Source: Cryptomeria japonica
Lineage: Eukaryota; Streptophyta; Pinopsida; Cupressales; Cupressaceae
Assembly: GCF_030272615.1 (NCBI RefSeq)
Contig: NC_081415.1
Span: 625,579,740-625,643,739, forward strand
Length of the DNA: 64,000 bases
Reading direction: 5' to 3'
The notes under the pieces are model-generated. The model saw nothing but the letters and a program-made list of their open reading frames with translations, did not search any database and had not been told where the DNA came from. Positions 58,038 through 64,000 of the stretch are shown piece by piece. The position numbers were made by a program, and so were the translations under genes. Positions within the stretch are counted from its first letter, which is position 1; each line of letters starts with the position of its first letter.

Positions 58038-59351
58038 CTAACCAACACTCAAAAGATTATGCTTTAAACCTTCTACATTATAAACATTGTCGGTATTATG
58101 CTTACCATCCAAAGATATAGTGCCTCTTCCTTTGATTAAAAAAGTTTTATCATCTCCAAATCTTACTAGACCTCCATGAATTTCCTGTAATGATAAGAAT
58201 TTTCTTTTATCACCAGTCATATGATGCAAGCATCCACTATCAATGATCCATTCATCCTTTTCTTCATTTTTTGTTGCTAGTGCCTGCTCTATTGGTTTGA
58301 CAATAGGTGTTGGTGGATCTTCTTTTAATGCAACAAATGCCCATCCATTATCTGCTATATCTTCATCTGAATCTTCTGTAACACCTTCATCTACATAGTA
58401 ACATGACTTATCTCTATTTTTCTTAAATCTATATCTTTGATATTTAGGGTTAGGCTTATATGTCCTTTTTTCTTCCTCCCTTTGTCTTGCATGTCTATCA
58501 GGACACCTAGACGATATATGACCAATTTTATTGCAATTAAAACATTTGAAAGGTGATTTACCTTCATACTTACTTCCTGTTGGACCTTTAGGCATCTTCC
58601 TTGTGAATAGTGCTTCAAGTTCTTCATTTTCTCTTCTCATATCTTCAATTTTTTTTTGCATAAAGTGCTTTCCAATCAGTTTTGTCAGATGATGATGATG
58701 ATGCTTTGAAAGTGATATCAGTTTTTCCTATAGCAACAGGACCAAACTCCTCAAGCTCAAATGCTGAAAGTTTTCTAACCAAAATATCTCTAGAAACTGA
58801 TGTATTAGGCATTGTTCTCAACTCATTAATAACTGTTACTTTCATTTTGTAAGCCGGTGGCAAAGCTCTTAAAACTTTAGAAACAATTTCATCTTCACTT
58901 AAAGATCCTCCACAACATTGTATTCCTAAAACAATTTCATTAACTCTTTCCATAAATGCCAAAATTCTTTCATCCTTTTCCCTATTTTAAAATTTTCATA
59001 CCTGACCTAGTAACATTCCAGTTTTCCAATTTTGACAGTTGTATCTCCTTCATTCAATGTTTCCAGTTTATCCCAAATAGCTTTTGCAGTAGATCAGTTT
59101 GATAATCCCATGATTTGTTGATCTGATAATGCGCTCAGAAGTGCTTCTCTTGTTTTGCAATCATTCTCCAAGTCCTTAGCCAATGTCGGTGGATGAGGGA
59201 TATTCAGAGTAGGACCAACATAGCCATTCTTAGTAACATCCCATATATCTCTTCCAATGTAGTTCAGATGTGTTTCCATTATGATCTTCCATATACCATA
59301 GTTAGTTCCATTAAGTTTAGGACTGTCCTTCTTGAAAATATTTTCTACCAT
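58038..59351 (-). pseudogene. COPIA-3 gag and protease
   Basis: The ATG at 59351 (MVENIFKKDSPKLNGTNYG) opens Gag. 58962-58645 continues it in a shifted frame (LRALPPAYKMKVTVINELRT). 58661-58038 has a short coiled coil, the zinc knuckle CFNCNKIGHISSRC and the protease motif WIIDSGCLHHMTGDKRKF with the conserved C-terminal block VEGLKHNLLSVG. The usual Ala in DSGA is Cys (DSGC). Close relative of COPIA-2 gag. Confidence 0.88.
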
Positions 59352-59394
59352 AGGAACTCCTCAAGTTTTTAGGCTTCTGCAAAAAGAGGACTAA

Positions 59395-59408
59395 GCTCTG
59401 ATACCAAT
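59395..59408 (-). other. COPIA-3 primer-binding site
   Basis: On the minus strand ATTGGTATCAGAGC directly after the LTR end, containing the full initiator-methionine tRNA complement. It is shared, apart from one base, with the pol-less element at 32635. Confidence 0.93.
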
Positions 59409-60502
59409 TGTTAGGAACCAGGAAGGACAACTGAGAGGGGGGGTGTGAATCAGTTGTCAATAAATTACAACCCAAAAATAATTATTCCAAATTGAAACTT
59501 AGTGTCGGTAAAATAGATTATCAGTTATATTAATACTGGTATAACTTAATGCATGAAACAGAAAGAGAAACAACATCCACAACACATGACACAAATATTT
59601 TGATGTGGAAACCCAGTGAGGGGAAAAACCATGGTGGGAAACCTTACCCACAATCAGATGATACTACTACAGATATTAAGTGTATACAAATGGGGTCTAC
59701 ACATATAGAAAGGCCAACCACCTAGAGCTCACTGCTCAATCAAAAAATAGGAGTCACACTGACTACAGTTGGATGGTTTAATCCAATAACAATTTACTGC
59801 TTCAATATAGCATCTACAATGCTAGATTCAATACCGGTGTAATCTATGACCATGAGTGCCAACACCTTCATAACCTTTCCTTCAACCTTCAGATAATATT
59901 TGTGTGATTCGCACAAGGATCTGCTTATTTTCTCTCTACAATGATCTTCAATATTCACACACACTCATCATTTCTGATCTTCAATAAGATCTTACAATTA
60001 TTTATATAAAACCTAAGACCTATACATTAGGTCGGCTCACTAAAGATATTACAATTAAATTAATTACAAAATACATCTTGATGCGATACAATATGTCAGC
60101 TCAATACAGTATCCAATCAATAAAACATTTCCAAGACATGTTGTGCTAATATGGAATAGATATCATGTATTGTTCCATAACCTATACCTATTTGTCGATA
60201 AAGGCAAATATGTGAACTCAATTAGTCCAATAAGCAAAACACTAAATCCAAACATCTAATCCATGTCTTCGATATAACCAAATGATCTCCAAATGATAAC
60301 AAGTCATCATCACTGTTGGTGAAGCATATACCAGTGACTGTGCATAAGCCAATATCCATGCCAAGACCAAAATGTGTCGGTTCAACAATAAACCAATATA
60401 ACCATAGTGCCACATTAACAATGTAGACTTCCAAGAAGATAAGTGTTGACATCAATGACAAAACCAATGCAACACATGACAAATTCATCCATAATACCAA
60501 TA
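59409..60502 (-). repeat. COPIA-3 5' LTR
   Basis: 1094 bases. The minus strand contains a TATA box (complement at 60001-60008) in the context TTTTATATAAATAATTGTAAG, similar to the one in the pol-less element. The outer end reads ACCAATA instead of ACCAACA, a single change. Confidence 0.92.
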
Positions 60503-60507
60503 ATATC

Positions 60508-61440
60508 ATCAACAAAGACTTGAATGATCAATATGTCATCATGCTCAATCTTATAGTATAAGTTACTATCAGCATTACCTTTGCTAAATCCGAGCTTTTA
60601 AAGATATTTATCCAATCTAGCATATAAGGTTCTGGGGGCTTGTTTCAATCCTTATCAGGCTTTTGTTCAATCTGTAAACCATGTCCTTGCCCCCTAATAA
60701 AGAAAATTTATCAAGCTGCTCAATGTAGACTTCTTCATCAAGATCTCTATTTAGAAATGCATATTTGACATCCATCTAATATACCTTGTAGCTCTTGTGT
60801 GCAACATAGGCAAGAAATAGTCTTACCACTTCAATTCTTGCAACCAGAGCATAGGTTTTATCATAATCAATTATGTCTTGCTATGAGTAACCTTTAAAAA
60901 CCAATCTAGCTTTGTTTCTTACAGCCTAACCTTCCTCATTTAATTTCTTCTTGAAAACCCATTTAATTCCAATAAAAAAATTATCTTTAGGCCTAGGAAC
61001 TTATTCCCATGTATTATTCTTTTCTATCTGATTTAATTCCTCTTCCATTGCTTTGATCCAATTCTTATCTTTACATGCTTCAATAAATGATTACGGTTCA
61101 ATTTGAGAAATTAAACATACCTCTTTAGCAACTAACCTTCTTCTTATCATCACACCTTTCCTCTAATCTCCAATGATTTGATCTTCAGAATGATTCAACT
61201 TAACATACCTGGGAGTCTTTGGATTATCTTGACTTTCTGATTCTTTATGCTCTTCAACAGTCACTCTAGAATTTTATGATATTACCAAAGCAACTGGATC
61301 AATGCTCTAAACTGATTCCTGCACAACTTGTTCTGATCTGACAATTTCATCTTTCGGTCCATAGTCATATGATCTTATCTGACTATTGCTTTTCTCATCC
61401 ACTTTGACATTTATGCTTTCCATTATAATATACAATCTTT
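60508..61440 (-). pseudogene. COPIA-2 reverse transcriptase, N-terminal part
   Basis: Resumes directly after COPIA-3 and the duplicated ATATC with the codons for QVFVDD, then (reading up in coordinate) the decayed 'LYGLKQAPR.WYA' block near 60620-60660 and the earlier blocks to about 61000. It aligns well with 56150-57000 of COPIA-3 but has more stops. The segment 61140-61440 is a poorly conserved linker to integrase. Confidence 0.78.
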
Positions 61441-62252
61441 TTTTATAACATCTATATGATTTTATCTTAGTAGAATAATGCAAAAATATTCCTTCATCAC
61501 ATCTACGATCAAATTTCCCTAATGTATCATCTCTTCTGATATAGCATTTACTTCTAAAAATCCTGAAATAATTGACACTAGGAGTATGACCAGACCATAA
61601 TTCATAGGAGTCTTACCGGTATCACCTTTTATGTGTATTTTGTTGAAAGTGTATACCACAGTATTGACAACTTCTCTCCAATAAATATCAGACAATTTGG
61701 CTTCCATCACCATTGTCCTTGCAACATCTAAGATAGCTTTGTTCTTCCTTTCCACTATTCCATTCTATTGTGGAGTTCTAGGTGTAGACAATTGCCTTTG
61801 GCTACCATGCTTCTCACAAAAATTGTTGAACTCACCGGATGTAAATTCACTATCTTGATCTGATCTTATGCATTTTATCTTCAATCCTGAATCTGTCTCA
61901 ACCATTGCTTTGAAAATTTTGAATTTATCAAGAGCTTTTGATTTTTCTTTCAAAAATGCAACCCACATCATTCTAGAGTAATCATCAATAAGCAACATAA
62001 AACTCTATCACTTTGAAAACTTTTAGTCCTTGCCGGTCCACATAGATCAGTATGAACAAGAACTCTATTGGATTTGTCATGTATGCTTCTGAAAGAAGTT
62101 CTAACTTGCTTACCCATTTGACATTCTCTACATACCGGATTATGAGGCTTGATAATCTTGGGCAAATCTCTGACAGCTTGGGTTGAATTGATCTTCACTA
62201 TGCAATCAAAATTCACATGACACATCCTCTTATGCCAAAGCCAAATCATCAA
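61441..62252 (-). pseudogene. COPIA-2 integrase
   Basis: 62252-61968 has LWHKRMCHVNFDCIVK and LVHTDLCGPARTKS. 61998-61765 has LLIDDYSRMMWVAFLK and CIRSDQDSEFTSGEF (the usual GG is DS). 61755-61519 starts at the catalytic Glu block and has WREVVNTVVYTFNK. Frame changes separate the three parts. Confidence 0.82.
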
Positions 62253-63787
62253 TATTATAAATCAAGCAAGCCTTCTCACCAGAGTTCAAATAAAAAATAT
62301 TTCCTTTGGTCTGAGCACCAGATGCAATTTCCAATCCAAATCTATTTATAATCTTCCATTTTCCATCATTGAATTGCAAATGAAACCCTCTATCTACCAT
62401 TTGACCTACACTAAAGAGATTATGCTTCAAACCTTCAACATAATAAACATTGTCAGTATTAGTCTTACCATCCAAGGATATTGTTTCTTTTCCTTTGATC
62501 ATGCATGCCTTGTTGTCTCCAAATCTAGTCCACCATCAAATTATTGCAGAGTTAGAAATTTCCTCTTATCATCGGTCATGTGATGTGAGCAACCATTGTC
62601 TATAACCCATTCATCTTTCTTTTCAATTTTAGCACCTAGAGCTTTTTCCTTAGTATGAGTTGTATAATTGACAGGTTTCTGGAGATTCATCCTTGATAGA
62701 AATAAAGACCCAATCTTTATCTGAGCTTCCATTATTGGATCCACTTACAGGTTCATCATCATCATCAGAATCATAAGTAATACCAAAATCATCATCACCA
62801 ACATAATAACATGATTTGTCCTTATTCCTTCTACATCTAGGTTTGATATGATATTCAGGATTAGGTTTACAATTCCTCATAAATCTTTCAAGATTCCTAG
62901 CAGCTCTTTTAGGACATCTAGAATCAAAATGACCAATCTTATTGCATGAAAACCATTTAAAAAGAACTTTTCCTTCATACTTGCTTCCAACCGGTCCTTT
63001 AGGGATTCTTCTGGTAATTAGGGCTTCCAACTCTTCAAGTTCTCTATCTTCTCTTTTAGTGTCTTCCAACTCCTTAGCATATAACTCCTTCCAAACTATC
63101 TTTTGCTTAGCGGAGGCATATGCTTTAAATGCAATCTCTATTTTAGTAGTATTCTGATCTCCAAGTTCCTCAAGTTCAAAAGCAGTCAATTTCCCAAGTA
63201 ATGTATCTCTGGTAACAGGGGTATTTGACATTGTCCAGAGTTCATTTATTGCAGTAGATTTCATCTTGTAAGTCGGAGGAAGAACTCTTAGAATTTTTGA
63301 AACAATCTCATCCTCATTAACTGTTCCACCACAACATTTAATTCTGATGACAATCTCATTCACTCTATCCATGAAAGAACTTATCTTCTTATCTTCTTCC
63401 ATCTTCAAATTTTCATATCTCACCCAAAAACCTTCAAGTTTTGCAATCTTTACCACTTTGTCACCTTCATATAGAGTTTCAAGCTTCAACCAGATCTACT
63501 TAGCATTTTCCATCTCTATAAAATTCAATATCTTCTCATCAGATAGGGCACTTAACAATGCTTCTTTTTCTCTGACATCATTATCATCTCTCTTCTGTTC
63601 ATCAGCAGGTGTTAGAGTTCCAGAATTAGGATCATGAGGTGTATATCCTTTTTTCTACAATCTCCCAAACTTCAGCTCCAAGACATCTCAGATGAATCTT
63701 AATTCACTTCTTCTATAATTTATAATTTGTACCATCAAATCTAGGACTCTCCTTCCGACAGGGATTAAATAAAGAACTTGATGCCAT
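62253..63787 (-). pseudogene. COPIA-2 gag and protease
   Basis: The ATG at 63787 (MASSSLFNPCRKES) starts Gag, with stops soon after. 63489-62650 is open for 279 codons: Gag (SKILRVLPPTYKMKSTAINE), a coiled coil, and a zinc knuckle whose first Cys is Trp (WFSCNKIGHFDSRC). It runs into the protease at 62744-62541 (WVIDNGCSHHMTDDKRKF, with the active-site Ser changed to Asn) and 62502-62253 (VEGLKHNLFSVGQM). These changes would inactivate the protease. Confidence 0.83.
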
Positions 63788-63828
63788 CAAATCTCCTCAA
63801 GTGGTTAAGCTATTGTAAAGAGGACCTC

Positions 63829-63842
63829 GCTCTGATATCAAT
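63829..63842 (-). other. COPIA-2 primer-binding site
   Basis: On the minus strand ATTGATATCAGAGC just inside the LTR: the initiator-methionine tRNA complement with one change. Confidence 0.85.
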
Positions 63843-64000
63843 TGTTAACAAGTTCTGATTCCAATTGTTAGAATGAACTAGAGGAAAACTGAGAGGAGGG
63901 GGTGAATCAGTTTTCCACAAGTTAAAAAATTATTGAAAATTATAAACCTTCTACCAGAGCACAATGAAAATAGCATAGTGAAAGATAAAGCATGAAAGTA
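63843..64000 (-). repeat. COPIA-2 5' LTR, cut by the window edge
   Basis: Starts TGTTAACAAGTTCTGATTCC and matches 39089-39250 with scattered changes. By comparison with the 3' copy, roughly another 1,050 bases lie beyond the window. Confidence 0.9.

Larger units (their letters stand above)
41494..60502 (-). mobile_element. COPIA-3: Ty1/copia inside COPIA-2
   Basis: Flanked by the exact duplication ATATC (41489-41493 and 60503-60507). The 3' LTR is in two parts (41494-41976 and 54350-54876, 1010 bases together) because another insertion sits in it. The 5' LTR is 59409-60502 (1094 bases). The difference in length is mainly a deletion of about 100 bases in the 3' copy. The primer site is at 59395-59408 and the polypurine tract at 54877-54891. 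Gag and pol lie between 55200 and 59351, with few frame changes compared with COPIA-2, to which it is closely related. Confidence 0.93.
39089..64000 (-). mobile_element. COPIA-2: outer Ty1/copia element, runs off the window
   Basis: A minus-strand copia whose 3' LTR (39089-40297) and most of whose body are present. Its 5' LTR starts at 63843 and runs past the window end. RNase H and the end of the reverse transcriptase lie at 40573-41493. The rest of the reverse transcriptase, the integrase, the protease and gag lie at 60508-63787. The two halves are separated by COPIA-3, which duplicated ATATC in the codons of the FVDDI catalytic box. The expected left duplication is CTTGC; its partner is outside the window. 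It is decayed, with several frame changes. Confidence 0.92.

Noticed and set aside
1-64000. tRNA, rRNA or other structural RNA genes
   Set aside because: I looked for tRNA arm motifs and rRNA-like blocks; the only tRNA-like matches are the 12-14 base primer-binding sites of the elements.

Overview
The window looks like seed-plant nuclear DNA, probably from a large, repeat-rich genome; the density and style of the elements would suit a gymnosperm, but that is inference and nothing here fixes the species. It is AT-rich. Nearly everything from about 9.5 kb to the right edge is LTR retrotransposon inserted into LTR retrotransposon. I recognise one convincing host gene, a small RING-H2 ubiquitin ligase on the minus strand at 7489-8001.

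Left part (1-9.5 kb): a copia-type LTR relic (about 600-1075), an unrecognised decayed frame (1149-1903), a gypsy-type LTR-like repeat starting at 2006, a 166-bp tandem duplication (4286-4615), microsatellites, then the RING gene with a telo-box in its upstream region.

First nest (9.5-28.9 kb): a Ty3/gypsy gag-protease relic (9480-12040), then a minus-strand Ty1/copia element, COPIA-1 (12374-28907, target duplication ATTAA). Its 3' LTR is split by a gypsy-like solo LTR (12631-14085, CCTAC). Its reverse transcriptase is split by a plus-strand chromovirus (15640-24611, CTATC) that ends in a chromodomain.

Middle (28.9-39.1 kb): an unclassified retroelement-like stretch is split by a complete plus-strand element without pol (31718-38497, CTCCT, twin 917-bp LTRs). 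This element carries a coiled-coil/zinc-knuckle ORF and a second large ORF of unknown function.

Second nest (39.1 kb to the end), four levels deep: COPIA-2 (minus, 39089 to beyond the window) holds COPIA-3 (minus, 41494-60502, ATATC). The 3' LTR of COPIA-3 holds an unclassified insertion (41977-54344, CAACC), which in turn holds a young plus-strand COPIA-4 (47898-54286). The unclassified insertion has TG...CA ends but no terminal repeat pair that I can find. It encodes one large decayed protein of unknown function, preceded by 18 regularly spaced palindromes centred on TTTAAA-type cores. That insertion and the pol-less element at 31718 are the best candidates for something undescribed.

The pol-less element shares the R-U5 part of its LTR and its primer-binding site with COPIA-3, so it was probably mobilised by enzymes of that copia family. 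All coding regions of the elements contain stops or frameshifts, so none looks active as it stands. Boundaries come from reading LTR ends, primer sites and target duplications by eye; no search or alignment software was used.
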